From Bacilli bacterium (lineage in GTDB: Bacteria; Bacillota_I; Bacilli_A; RF39; UBA660), in assembly GCA_017544525.1 (NCBI GenBank), contig JAFYEA010000009.1:30356-94355 (forward strand): 64,000 nt of DNA, given 5' to 3'. Positions 17,192-26,736 of the stretch are shown here, in pieces; position 1 is the stretch's first letter, and the number at the start of each line of letters is the position of its first letter. The notes beneath the pieces are model-generated. The model ran no database searches and was not told the origin of the DNA. It saw only the letters and a list, made by a program, of their open reading frames with translations. The position numbers were made by a program, and so were the translations under genes.

Positions 17192-18456
17192 TATTTAATT
17201 GTTCTAATAACACTAACATTATCAAAATTAAATTGCTTTAAAATATCTATTGCTTTATCATAATCCATATTTAATATAGATGAATATTCATTATAATCTA
17301 TTTTGTTTTCCATTAAAATAGATTCACATATATTATATTCAACATCTTCTATATTATCAAAATCCATTATATATGATTTCAATAATAATTTTTTCTTTCT
17401 TTCAAATTCATTTTTACTAAATGTTAATTTTTTAATATCTTTACTTATTCTATCAATGAATATGTCTCCATCATTACATAATGCACTTATTGCAATAACA
17501 ACATAATCATCTATTATATTTACGTTATAGCCAATAGATACAACTATATTTTCATTTTTATATTTTTCAAATAAAGCTCCAGATGCAGAAAAATTATTAA
17601 ATAATATTAAATTGATATATCTTCTTAATAAAGAATTGCTTTTGATGTTAAAAATATTCTTTTTCATCTTAATCGCATACTTTACTCTAACATCTTCCAT
17701 ATCTTTTTTTATTTCTTCATAAGAAATATTTACTTTTTCTAATTCTTTATTTTTCATTCTATGTGGTATTTTTTTAGGTTTAATATTTATTCTATTAATA
17801 TAATCTTTAATAACATTCATAACATCATTAGGATCAAAATTACCAGTTACTATTATAAATGTATTATTAGGAACATAAAAGTCATTATATATTTCATTTA
17901 ATCTTTTAGCAGTTATTCCTTCTATATCGTTTCTTTCACCTACTACTGTATTTTTAACATATGAATTATTAAATAAATTCTTATATAATTGATCAAACAT
18001 ATAACTATTAATTTGATCTTTATACATATCTATTTCTTCACCTATAATACCCTTTTCTTCTTCAACACATTTTTCATTTATATTAGTATTATAGAAAATA
18101 TCTAATAATAGTTTTAAATTTTCAATTAAATTAATACTTCCAAAAATATTATAATTAGTTCCGTGATAATTAGTCCATGCATTAGCAAGACTTCCCAAAC
18201 TATTAATTCTTTCAGATATTTCTTTATTCTCTGATAATGCCATTACTTTGTGTTCTAAAAAGTGAGCACTACCTGGTATAACATTAACTATTTTGTTGCC
18301 CTTTTTATATTGAGTTACATTTGCTCCATATTTTACTGATATTGAAATATAAAAGTTTCTTGTTTTATTAGTGGGATATAAATATACTTCTAAACCATTT
18401 GAAAGTTTTTCATAATAAATGTTTTCATCCACTTTTTCAAAAGTTTTCTTTTTCAT
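17191..18456 (-). CDS. ymfH: M16-family zinc peptidase, YmfH-like
   Basis: Probable active subunit of a paired M16 (insulinase-like) peptidase. The inverted zinc motif HFLEH occurs at about residues 68-72 in GSAHFLEHKVMALSENKEIS, and a downstream Glu ligand is likely in EEEKGIIGEEIDMYKD. About 420 residues is normal for the YmfH group. Its ATG overlaps the ymfF stop codon by one base (TAATG), with GGGGGA upstream, so the two subunits are made together. In Bacillus, ymfF and ymfH follow ftsK/spoIIIE; here the same group is kept, with deoD inserted. Confidence 0.9.
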   Translation of the reverse strand: MKKKTFEKVDENIYYEKLSNGLEVYLYPTNKTRNFYISISVKYGANVTQYKKGNKIVNVIPGSAHFLEHKVMALSENKEISERINSLGSLANAWTNYHGTNYNIFGSINLIENLKLLLDIFYNTNINEKCVEEEKGIIGEEIDMYKDQINSYMFDQLYKNLFNNSYVKNTVVGERNDIEGITAKRLNEIYNDFYVPNNTFIIVTGNFDPNDVMNVIKDYINRINIKPKKIPHRMKNKELEKVNISYEEIKKDMEDVRVKYAIKMKKNIFNIKSNSLLRRYINLILFNNFSASGALFEKYKNENIVVSIGYNVNIIDDYVVIAISALCNDGDIFIDRISKDIKKLTFSKNEFERKKKLLLKSYIMDFDNIEDVEYNICESILMENKIDYNEYSSILNMDYDKAIDILKQFNFDNVSVIRTIK

Positions 18457-19712
18457 TAGTTATCCCCCTTTAACATATAAATTGTACTTAATTTAATTTT
18501 TTTATTTAATTCTATTACTTCATCAATTGTAACTTCATTTATTTTATCTCTATAATCTTCTATATCTTCAATATATTCAAATTCTCTATAATAATATGTA
18601 TTTACTTGTGATACTACATCATCATAATAACTATTTATATAAGTATTAATAGTCTTTTTAGCTGATTCAAATAATCTCTTTACTTTATTAATATCTGACA
18701 TATCTTCAACACATTTTTTAATTAACTCTATTGTTTTGTCATAGTTATTCTTATTAATACCAGCATATATAGTTAATGATGGATTATACTTTGATACATA
18801 AGATCCTATACTATAACATAAGGAATTTTCTTCTCTTACAACATTAAATAATATTGAATCATTCATAGTGCCTAATATTGTATTATATACTCTTAACACA
18901 TGACTTATTTCATGATAATTCATATTAAGTAGTCTATATCCAACATATAGTTTAGATTGGTTAAATGGTAATGAATCTATTTTAGTATTAACTTTTTCAC
19001 TATATTTATGTTTAATAGTTAGTGACATTTTTTTAGTATTACTTTTTATCTTTCCAAATATTTCAAATAATAAATCAGAAATACTTTCATCTACTTCTCC
19101 AATTACTGCAATATCAAATTTATATGTTCCGTCAAATAAAGTCTTATAAAAATCATATAAATTTGCTGGAGTTACTCCTTCTATTTCTTCTAGTGTAGGA
19201 ATAGAGCTATACGCACTTTCAGTTCCTTTATACATTACTTTAGAATATTCTATACTTGCATATAGATTTGGATTTGATTTAACAGATTTTATTCCAGCTA
19301 TTCCATCGTTCTTAACAATATCAAAATGTTCTTTTTTAAATTCATTATTGCTAACATTAGGATTAAAAACTATTTCTTTTAAAAAATCTAAAGATTCTTT
19401 CCAATATTTATTATCTGTATATTTAGGATTTATAAAATCTAGAGCAAAACTAATTGTTTCACACTTTCCATTCATACTAAAAGAAGTAGAAACTCTTGCT
19501 CCATATAAGTCTTCTCCTTTTGTTGCCATTTTGTTTTTTGTATTATATTTCTTAGAAGAATAAACTAATATATTTGTTAAAGCATTACTAAAAACTATGT
19601 CTTCTTTATTAAAATATTTTGTAAAAAATAAAATTACGTTAACAGTTTTAAATCTATCTGAATTTATTAAATGAAGATTTATATTATTTCTAGTTATTTT
19701 TTTATATTCCAT
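18456..19712 (-). CDS. ymfF: M16-family peptidase-like partner, YmfF-like, no zinc motif
   Basis: The second subunit of the M16 pair. The sequence has the M16 fold pattern (NALTNILVYSSKKY, GEDLYGARVSTSFSMNGK, VREENSLCYSIGSYVSKYNPSL), but no HxxEH motif, so it is probably the non-catalytic partner that supplies substrate-binding residues such as the RE-x(n)-Y segment. 418 residues is normal. The start has AGGAGG 5 bases upstream. It is followed immediately by ymfH. Confidence 0.87.
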   Translation of the reverse strand: MEYKKITRNNINLHLINSDRFKTVNVILFFTKYFNKEDIVFSNALTNILVYSSKKYNTKNKMATKGEDLYGARVSTSFSMNGKCETISFALDFINPKYTDNKYWKESLDFLKEIVFNPNVSNNEFKKEHFDIVKNDGIAGIKSVKSNPNLYASIEYSKVMYKGTESAYSSIPTLEEIEGVTPANLYDFYKTLFDGTYKFDIAVIGEVDESISDLLFEIFGKIKSNTKKMSLTIKHKYSEKVNTKIDSLPFNQSKLYVGYRLLNMNYHEISHVLRVYNTILGTMNDSILFNVVREENSLCYSIGSYVSKYNPSLTIYAGINKNNYDKTIELIKKCVEDMSDINKVKRLFESAKKTINTYINSYYDDVVSQVNTYYYREFEYIEDIEDYRDKINEVTIDEVIELNKKIKLSTIYMLKGDN

Positions 19713-19730
19713 GTTGCCTCCTAAACATTA

Positions 19731-19756
19731 AAAAGAAGATAATATTATCTTCTTTT
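19731..19756 (-). terminator. Terminator after deoD
   Basis: Minus-strand AAAAGAAGATAA/TTATCTTCTTTTT hairpin between deoD and ymfF. Confidence 0.6.
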
Positions 19757-19772
19757 ATATTATTAACAATTA

Positions 19773-20480
19773 TTAATCTTTTATAACTGATTCTAAAGCT
19801 AGAGTAATCATTTCATCTAATTTTCTTTCTCTTGCTTCTGAATCAATTAAATCATGAGTAATTAAATTATCACTTATTGTAAATAATGCTGTTGCTTTTT
19901 TCATAAACCTATTAGCATTATATACAAGTGCATATGTTTCCATTTCTACTGCTTTACAACCTAAATCAGTATATTTACTATAATCATTATTATCAGTATA
20001 AAAAGCTTCTGAAGAATGAACTCTTCCTACTTTTAAATCTACACCTTTTATTCTAGCTGTATTCATTATTACACTGTTTAGTTCAGCAGAAGTATTTAAG
20101 ATTTCTAAATCTTCTTTACCAGATTCAATATCAAAATTAGTTATTGAATATACTGAATCAGCAAGTAATACATCATATACTTTTAAATTTGCATCATAAC
20201 TACCTGCTGTTCCTATTCTAATAATTTTTTCAACACCATAATCATTAAATAATTCATAACTATATATTCCCATACTTGGAATACCCATACCACTTGAAAA
20301 AATTGTTACTGGTACTCCTTTATAAGTTCCAGTATATGCAAGTTCACCTCTTACTTTATTAACAAGTCTTGGATTTTCTAAATATTTATGTGCTATATAA
20401 TGAGTCCTGTTAGGATCTCCTGGCATTAACACACGTGGTGCGATATCTTCTTTTTGACTTTCAATATGTACTGTTGGCAT
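19773..20480 (-). CDS. deoD: Purine-nucleoside phosphorylase, DeoD type
   Basis: Phosphorolysis of purine (deoxy)nucleosides to free base and (deoxy)ribose-1-phosphate. The hexameric DeoD signature is clear: VLMPGDPNRTHYIA at the N-terminus, GMGIPSMGIYSYEL, RIGTAGSYD, and EMETYALVYNA for nucleoside binding. The catalytic Asp lies in TISDNLITHD near 205. 235 residues is the normal length. AGGAGGG lies before the ATG. It is 14 bp downstream of ftsK. It fits with mtnN, apt and the purine synthesis genes elsewhere in the window. Confidence 0.96.
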   Translation of the reverse strand: MPTVHIESQKEDIAPRVLMPGDPNRTHYIAHKYLENPRLVNKVRGELAYTGTYKGVPVTIFSSGMGIPSMGIYSYELFNDYGVEKIIRIGTAGSYDANLKVYDVLLADSVYSITNFDIESGKEDLEILNTSAELNSVIMNTARIKGVDLKVGRVHSSEAFYTDNNDYSKYTDLGCKAVEMETYALVYNANRFMKKATALFTISDNLITHDLIDSEARERKLDEMITLALESVIKD

Positions 20481-20494
20481 ATTACCCTCCTATA

Positions 20495-22750
20495 TTATTC
20501 TTCAGTATTATTATCTTCATATTTTACAAGGACATCTCTTGGTTTACTTCCTTTAGCAGGTCCTACTATTCCTTCTTCTTCAAAAGTATCCATAATACGA
20601 GCTGCCCTATTATATCCTAAACTAAATTTTCTTTGTATTAATGATGCACTTATTTGACCAGTTCTAATAGCATAATCAAGTATTTCATTATACATTACAT
20701 CTTTTTCTTTGTTATCTCCTCCAGAAGAACCACCACCTGATGATGAACTACTAGAAGATGAATTTAGATTAGTAAAATCATCGCTATATCTAGGTCCATG
20801 ACAATTATTTTTAATAAAATCAACGACTCTTGCTATTTCTGCATCTGATACAAAACTTCCTTGAATACGAGTTGGTGCATTATCATCCATTGGTTTATAT
20901 AGCATATCACCTTTACCAAGAAGTTTTTCTGCTCCAGTCATATCTAAAATTGTTCTACTATCAATAGAAGATGAAACGGCAAATGATATACGTGTTGGAA
21001 TATTAGCTTTTACTACACCAGTAATAACGTCAGTTGATGGTCTTTGTGTTGCAACAATTAAATGTATTCCAGCAGCACGAGCAAGTTGAGTTATTCTCAT
21101 AATTGATTCTTCAACTTCTTTAGCAGCTACCAACATTAAATCTGCTAACTCATCTATAATTACTAGTATAAATGGCATTTTATGTAATGTTGGATCTTTC
21201 TTTTGGTTCTTTTCAACATATTCATTATATGTAGTTATATTCTTAGTATTTGTATTTTTGAATGTCTCATATCTTTCATCCATTATTCCTACTATTCTTT
21301 GAAGAGCAGCGCTTGCTTTCTTAGGGTCAGTAACAACAGGGGTAATTAAATGAGGTATTCCATCATATACATTAAATTCAACTTTTTTAGGATCCACAAG
21401 AACCATTTTTACTTCTTCTGGAGTAGTTCTCATTAATATTGAAAGAATTATATTGTTGATACATACTGATTTACCACTACCAGTAGCACCTGCTACTAAC
21501 ATATGTGGTGTCTTATTTATCTCAACAATTTTCACTCTACCCATTATATCTCTACCTAATGGAGCTAGTAATTTAGAATCTGGTTTACCAGTAACTTCTT
21601 TAGACTCCATTATTTCTCTCATAGATACAGGTAATATATTTTGGTTTGGAACTTCTACACCAATTGTATTTTTTCCTGGAATTGGTGCTTCAATTCTTAT
21701 TTCCTTAGCAGCTAATGCTAAAGCTATCTCACGAGATATACTAAGTACTTTATTAACCTTAGTACCTCTTTCTAAATTCATTTCATATTGAGTAATGGCA
21801 GGTCCTACATGAACTTCAACTACTCTAGCAGTCATACCAAAATCTCTAAATACTCTTTCTAATGTTCTTGTATTAGAATTAATAACTTCAGTAGATGATC
21901 CTTTACCTTTAGAAGTATTGATATCTAATAACTCAATACCTGGTTTTACATATTCAACATTATCTTCAACTGGTAATTCTATTTTTTTGTCTTCTTTTAT
22001 TTCATCATTTCTATGACTTGTAATATCTTCTACGCTAGTAATAACCACTCTTTTATCAATTGATTTATCATCTTTTATTTCATCATCATCTTCGTCGTCA
22101 TCATCATCAATTCTTTTTGACTTTTTATCTTTAACTTTTTCATCTTCTTCATCATCGCTACTAAATATTTTCTTAAATGGCGCTATTATTGCTTTACCTA
22201 TATCAGATAAAGTTAAATCAAATATCATTACAAATCCAAAGAATGCAAGTATCGCTATTACTATAAATGAACCTTCAATATCAAACAAAGATACCAGAAT
22301 ATAAGATAAAACTGCTCCAACCATACCACCACCAGTATTGCTTAATGCATAAGTACTAGTAGTCTTTGCCGTTGTGAAAGCATTATCTATATTACTAATC
22401 GTTACTTTTAATATTTCTGCCGGTTTAATGTTAAAGTCACTTATATATTTAACATGTGATAAAGCAAGTATAACAATAACAACTGTATATACACCAATTA
22501 ATCTACCTGTTAAATAATTTATTTTACTTCTAACTGCTAACATTACTATTCCAAGTAATAAGTTTAATCCTAAGAATATTACATACCAAGAACCAAACAT
22601 AAAAATGGCAAATTTCTTTATTAATTCACCTACTACTCCAAAACTACCAAGTCCTACAACTGATAGTAGCATCAACAATAATGCTATTAATTCACTAGTA
22701 TAAGGAAAACCTTTTTTACCTTCAGTTTTTCTTTTCTTTCTTTTTGCCAT
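20495..22750 (-). CDS. ftsK: DNA translocase FtsK/SpoIIIE
   Basis: Pumps chromosomal DNA through the closing septum. Four or five N-terminal membrane segments (about residues 18-190) are followed by a strongly acidic linker (runs of Asp near 215-235). The motor has Walker A VAGATGSGKSVCINN near residue 420 and Walker B ILVIIDELADLM, then the C-terminal gamma winged helix (YNEILDYAIRTGQISASLIQ, about 685-745) that reads KOPS/SRS-like sites. A Ser/Gly-rich spacer precedes gamma. 751 residues is close to the Bacillus protein. Start supported by AGGTGA. It is 8 bp downstream of ezrA, coupling division and segregation genes. Confidence 0.96.
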   Translation of the reverse strand: MAKRKKRKTEGKKGFPYTSELIALLLMLLSVVGLGSFGVVGELIKKFAIFMFGSWYVIFLGLNLLLGIVMLAVRSKINYLTGRLIGVYTVVIVILALSHVKYISDFNIKPAEILKVTISNIDNAFTTAKTTSTYALSNTGGGMVGAVLSYILVSLFDIEGSFIVIAILAFFGFVMIFDLTLSDIGKAIIAPFKKIFSSDDEEDEKVKDKKSKRIDDDDDEDDDEIKDDKSIDKRVVITSVEDITSHRNDEIKEDKKIELPVEDNVEYVKPGIELLDINTSKGKGSSTEVINSNTRTLERVFRDFGMTARVVEVHVGPAITQYEMNLERGTKVNKVLSISREIALALAAKEIRIEAPIPGKNTIGVEVPNQNILPVSMREIMESKEVTGKPDSKLLAPLGRDIMGRVKIVEINKTPHMLVAGATGSGKSVCINNIILSILMRTTPEEVKMVLVDPKKVEFNVYDGIPHLITPVVTDPKKASAALQRIVGIMDERYETFKNTNTKNITTYNEYVEKNQKKDPTLHKMPFILVIIDELADLMLVAAKEVEESIMRITQLARAAGIHLIVATQRPSTDVITGVVKANIPTRISFAVSSSIDSRTILDMTGAEKLLGKGDMLYKPMDDNAPTRIQGSFVSDAEIARVVDFIKNNCHGPRYSDDFTNLNSSSSSSSSGGGSSGGDNKEKDVMYNEILDYAIRTGQISASLIQRKFSLGYNRAARIMDTFEEEGIVGPAKGSKPRDVLVKYEDNNTEE

Positions 22751-22758
22751 TATTTCAC

Positions 22759-24471
22759 CTAACTTTCTAGTTTATTAAGAAGTTTTTTATGTATGCCAGG
22801 TTCAACAATATTTAAAGTGCTAAGTACTTTTTCTAATGCTTCTTTATAATCTCCTTTATAGAATAGTTTACTACAAGCCTTTAATCCTGCTTCTACTTCT
22901 TTATTACTTGTTCTATATCTATTTCCATAAACAATAGCCATTTCTACCATTGCTGCTGTTTTAGTTGTAACAGAAGCTGTTTGATATAATTTTAATGCTA
23001 AATCACGAGCAGTATCAACTCTTAGATTCAATGTTTTAATTGAAATAGGTTTCTTTTCAATCTCAATATTGATTTCTTTAACTGCATCGTAAGCTTCTTT
23101 TAATTCAACATAAAACTTTTCTGGAATTACCGGTAAATTATAATCTTTAATTTTATATTTAGAATTATTAATAATTGTTTTAATTTCAAATAATTGATCT
23201 CTAGCTCTTGCTTCATCTTCTTTTAAACTTCCAAGATTCTTAAGAGTAGATTCAAGTTTGTCTTCTACTTTAGCTAAATTAACAGCTACTAATTCGCATT
23301 CATTACTTAATTTTGAGTATGGCATTACCTTAGATAAAGTTCTGTCATTTATTAATTTAAAACTATCTTTAACTTCTATTAGTTCTTTATTTATTTCGTC
23401 TATAAATGTTATTTCATCTTCACTTAAATCATATGTATCTTTTATATTATCAATTTCAGCATATAGATTTCTAACAATACTTGTTACTTTACTTAGTCTT
23501 TCACTAATATTGATTATGCCCCTTTCATAATCTTTCTTTCCTCTTTTTTCTTGATCAAAATCACTATATAATCCTTCATAATAATCGAGTAATGTCTTCA
23601 AATCAAATATTGAATCCTGTAGATTTAAAACATTTAATCTATCCATTATCTCACTAATTTTTTTATTAGTTTCTTCAATGTTATAATCAATGTTCAAATA
23701 CTCTAGATTATATCCATCTCTAGTCATCTTAGTACTAATAGTTTTAATATCTTTCATTTTCTTAGGCAATATCATAGTTGCCATCATAACTATAGTTGGT
23801 GCTTCATCAATAACAATACCAATATTATTGATTAAATCATCAAGAGCTTTAACTATCTTACCTAATTCCTCATATTCTTTATTTTGAATAGCAACTTCAA
23901 AAGCACTAAATAATTTATTTATATTTTCAAATTGTAATTCTATTCTACTAGATACATCTTGATAATCATTCTTATTTTTATTATATTTAAATATTATTTC
24001 CCTATAAATACTCTTTAATTTAGTAATTGCTTCTCTATTTCTATCTTCACTTTCTGTTAATTCTTTTATTTCTCCTAATAAATTAATTGATTTAGCTTTA
24101 ATATGAAATATATCTTTTTCAGTATTATTAAGACTATCAAAAGCACTTTTATAATCTTTATTCATACAAAAGTTTTCTGTTTCAATCAACTCATCAGTTA
24201 ACTTAGGCAAATCAACATTTTCTATTTCATTAAATGTTTTTTGCCATTCTTCAACTTGTTTTTGAATGTTTTTATTATTAGCAAGTTTACTTGCCTTAGA
24301 TAATTCTGTCATTAAAGAGGCTGATATTATCAAATTCTTTTCAGTTGTTAACTTATCAATTGAAGACATAATACTCTTCTTTTTATTATTTTTAAGTATT
24401 ACCATTAAAATATATAATAGTAAAACAACAAATAAAAACACAAGAATAATAATTAATGTTGTCTTATTCAT
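22759..24471 (-). CDS. ezrA: Septation ring regulator EzrA
   Basis: A negative regulator of FtsZ ring formation, attached to the inner membrane face. One membrane segment at about residues 4-26 (TLIIILVFLFVVLLLYILMVIL) is followed by a cytoplasmic rod of spectrin-like helical repeats extending to the C-terminus. The family pattern KQVEEWQKTFNEIENVDLPK and CMNKDYKSAFDSL near residue 80-115 is typical. 570 residues is the usual length. AGGAGG precedes the ATG. It heads the ezrA-ftsK-deoD run and has a likely -10 (TAAAAT) just upstream. Confidence 0.92.
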   Translation of the reverse strand: MNKTTLIIILVFLFVVLLLYILMVILKNNKKKSIMSSIDKLTTEKNLIISASLMTELSKASKLANNKNIQKQVEEWQKTFNEIENVDLPKLTDELIETENFCMNKDYKSAFDSLNNTEKDIFHIKAKSINLLGEIKELTESEDRNREAITKLKSIYREIIFKYNKNKNDYQDVSSRIELQFENINKLFSAFEVAIQNKEYEELGKIVKALDDLINNIGIVIDEAPTIVMMATMILPKKMKDIKTISTKMTRDGYNLEYLNIDYNIEETNKKISEIMDRLNVLNLQDSIFDLKTLLDYYEGLYSDFDQEKRGKKDYERGIINISERLSKVTSIVRNLYAEIDNIKDTYDLSEDEITFIDEINKELIEVKDSFKLINDRTLSKVMPYSKLSNECELVAVNLAKVEDKLESTLKNLGSLKEDEARARDQLFEIKTIINNSKYKIKDYNLPVIPEKFYVELKEAYDAVKEINIEIEKKPISIKTLNLRVDTARDLALKLYQTASVTTKTAAMVEMAIVYGNRYRTSNKEVEAGLKACSKLFYKGDYKEALEKVLSTLNIVEPGIHKKLLNKLES

Positions 24472-24532
24472 AATATCCTCCTACTATATTTTAACATATT
24501 TATAATATTTTTTGTAGTTTTTTATTAAAATT

Positions 24533-24563
24533 AAAAAAAACAAGATTTAAAATCTTGTTTTAA
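24533..24563 (-). terminator. Terminator after the 24565-25941 surface protein gene
   Basis: Minus-strand AAAACAAGATTT/AAATCTTGTTTTTTTT hairpin. Confidence 0.65.
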
Positions 24564-24564
24564 A

Positions 24565-25941
24565 CTATAAATTGATGAATTTATTCCTACCATGAAGTAC
24601 ATATAGTACTGCAAATGCTATAGTTAATGCTATAACAAATCCTAATTTTTCTAAATCTCCTGTCTTTGGATTTACTATGTCTTTTACTCTTATAGTACTA
24701 TTATTTGACACAATTGCATCTGTAACATTATCACTATTTAAACTTGCATTTGCTATTATATTTGAATTAATTTTAGCATTGTTTGGTACCATAACATCAT
24801 AAGTAAATTCTATACTACTACTTGAATCTAATCTATCAACATTCCATGTTATAGTTTTATCAATTTCATCATACACACCATCATTACTAGCAGAATTCTC
24901 TACATAAGATACTTCTTCTGGAATATGAGAAACAACCACATTATTATATGAATCTACTGTTCCATTATTTGATAACTTAATCTTTACATTTACTGTATCA
25001 TGTCTAATTGCATTTGTTGATGGACTATTATTGACATAACTAGTTACACTTACATCATAAGTACCTACTTTATCAACAATTACAGGATTATGACTGCATG
25101 CTGATCCTAGACCACCAACATTGAGAACTCTTCCTTCATCTGCTTCTTTAGTTTTTGGAACAAAACCAATATAAGCATTAATATCTTCTTCACAATCTGT
25201 ATAAATAGTTCCTTTTATTTCATTCCAATTATTTACTAAATATGTATAAGTCTCAACTAAATTTGTATAATTTACTGATGGATTATATTTAATAAAGTTA
25301 GATCCAATATTATATACTATTTGACCATTATCAGTTGATAAATTATTATTTTCGTCTAATACCATATAAAATGTGATTTCAATCGGAACAATATATTTAT
25401 TTCTTTCCATTCCAAGAGGTGCTTTTGTTTCTTCAAGAATTACAAAATTATATGCTGTTAATGATATATAGTCTATTGTAGATGTTGAAAGACAATCATT
25501 ATCACCATCAGTACAATCTGTTGCAGTCGTATATGCAGTAAAACCTTGTATCCCTTTTGTATTTCCTAATGCTTGAACAAATTCGGTTTCATTCCCATAT
25601 GTTCTTTCTATAGTTGCTTTTACACTTTCATAGTTTTCTAATGTTTTTATTCCATTTATTAAAGCTTTTTGATCATCATTTAGAAATCCCAAAGCTCTTT
25701 CATATGTTATTTCATCAGAACCAATATAAGAATACAAGCTTTCTGTTTCATTACTTTCATTATTAACATTAATTACATCATTTCCAAACAAACTGCGTAT
25801 TTCGAAATCTGCAGTTGTAATCAAATTTCCTTGTTCATCTTTCTTAATAAGCCAATCTTTTCTTTCATCAGCATTAACATAATTAATACTTATAACAAAA
25901 ATGCATATAAATAATAATACACTTATAAAATGTTTCTTCAT
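24565..25941 (-). CDS. Surface protein with CnaB/SpaA-like and DUF11 domains and NPKTG sorting signal
   Basis: A predicted cell-wall protein. A signal peptide (about 1-24, cut after VNA) precedes a CnaB-like domain: WLIKKDEQGNLITTADFEI supplies the Lys and NFVILEETKAPLGM the Glu expected for an intramolecular isopeptide bond, with a roughly 110-residue insertion between. A DUF11-type domain follows (VSHIPEEVSYVENSASNDGV, ITWNVDRLDSSSSIEFTYDV). The C-terminus is a sorting-like signal: NPKTG at 424-428, a hydrophobic stretch and a short basic tail. NPKTG differs from the canonical LPxTG. A paralogue with the same architecture lies at 47039-48502. No sortase is in the window. Hairpins at both ends suggest single-gene transcription. 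Confidence 0.8.
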   Translation of the reverse strand: MKKHFISVLLFICIFVISINYVNADERKDWLIKKDEQGNLITTADFEIRSLFGNDVINVNNESNETESLYSYIGSDEITYERALGFLNDDQKALINGIKTLENYESVKATIERTYGNETEFVQALGNTKGIQGFTAYTTATDCTDGDNDCLSTSTIDYISLTAYNFVILEETKAPLGMERNKYIVPIEITFYMVLDENNNLSTDNGQIVYNIGSNFIKYNPSVNYTNLVETYTYLVNNWNEIKGTIYTDCEEDINAYIGFVPKTKEADEGRVLNVGGLGSACSHNPVIVDKVGTYDVSVTSYVNNSPSTNAIRHDTVNVKIKLSNNGTVDSYNNVVVSHIPEEVSYVENSASNDGVYDEIDKTITWNVDRLDSSSSIEFTYDVMVPNNAKINSNIIANASLNSDNVTDAIVSNNSTIRVKDIVNPKTGDLEKLGFVIALTIAFAVLYVLHGRNKFINL

Positions 25942-25982
25942 AACTTCTCACCTACTATATAATTTTATCATTTTTATCAATT

Positions 25983-26006
25983 AAAAATCAAGATTAATAT
26001 CTTGAT
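25983..26006 (-). terminator. Terminator after the 25994-26677 gene
   Basis: Minus-strand AATCAAGATATTAATCTTGA palindrome at the stop codon followed by TTTTTAA. Confidence 0.6.
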
Positions 26007-26677
26007 TTATCATAGAACTTTCTTCTTAGTCTCTTATATGTAAGATTTTCAACTACTAAATATTTTCCATCCATAAATGTATTAATACTTAAACTTTCTG
26101 TATCCATATAATCATGCATTAATAACTTGTACGCCACTTCGCAAAATTCTAAATCTTCTTTTGAATTTATTTCACTTCCATTTAAATTATATACAACTAC
26201 TTTGTCATAATTTAATGATGGAGATGCATTACATATACCATTAGAAATAGATGGTATATTTGGATTAGGAATATTTGGATATTCTAATTTAGACATTCTT
26301 TTCTTAAAAGCAACTATTTCTTTTAATTGATTAAGTATATATTCTCTATTTCTTCTTTCTCTTATTATTTCATTTATTTCTTCTAGTTCTTTACTTGTTA
26401 ATTCATCATCACTATCAAATATAGATATTTTAATTTTAAAAATAAAATCTTCTAATCTATTTAAACTCATTGAATTAAGTTCATCAAAAGAAGGAATATC
26501 ACTTTGTAATATATATCTTTTAGCAACAGGATTTTTTATTCTTATAAAATCGTGATCATCTAAAATGGACATATTCAATTCTAAAAACAATTCATTAGGA
26601 ACATCTCTATTATTATCAACTAAATATTCAATATCATCTCTTTGAACATAACATTCATTATTATTAATAATTTTCAT
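25994..26677 (-). CDS. Uncharacterised soluble protein
   Basis: I do not recognise this 227-residue protein. It has no signal peptide or membrane segment. The N-terminal half contains a likely helical hairpin (ELTSKELEEINEIIRERRNREYILNQLKEI, given here only in part as a coiled-coil candidate around residues 95-130). The linker PNIPNPNIPSIS near 140 is proline-rich, and the C-terminal 60 residues (YKLLMHDYMDTESLSINTFM, VVENLTYKRLRRKF) form a separate basic unit. It lies between two envelope protein genes, each with its own terminator, so the context says little. Confidence 0.65.
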   Translation of the reverse strand: MKIINNNECYVQRDDIEYLVDNNRDVPNELFLELNMSILDDHDFIRIKNPVAKRYILQSDIPSFDELNSMSLNRLEDFIFKIKISIFDSDDELTSKELEEINEIIRERRNREYILNQLKEIVAFKKRMSKLEYPNIPNPNIPSISNGICNASPSLNYDKVVVYNLNGSEINSKEDLEFCEVAYKLLMHDYMDTESLSINTFMDGKYLVVENLTYKRLRRKFYDKSRY

Positions 26678-26707
26678 AGTATATCACCTTGTATAACATA
26701 GTATAAC

Positions 26708-26736
26708 AAAAAAATAATTGTTTTGAAACAATTATT
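26708..26736 (-). terminator. Terminator after the 26732-27829 gene
   Basis: Minus-strand AATAATTGTTTCAAAACAAT hairpin followed by TATTTTTTTG. Confidence 0.65.

Noticed and set aside
18456..19712. Second active M16 peptidase
   Set aside because: The HxxEH zinc motif is absent; only ymfH has it.
21453..21791. Open frame of 112 codons on the plus strand within ftsK
   Set aside because: It lies wholly inside a certain gene on the other strand, has no ribosome binding site and reads as a mirror of ftsK codons.
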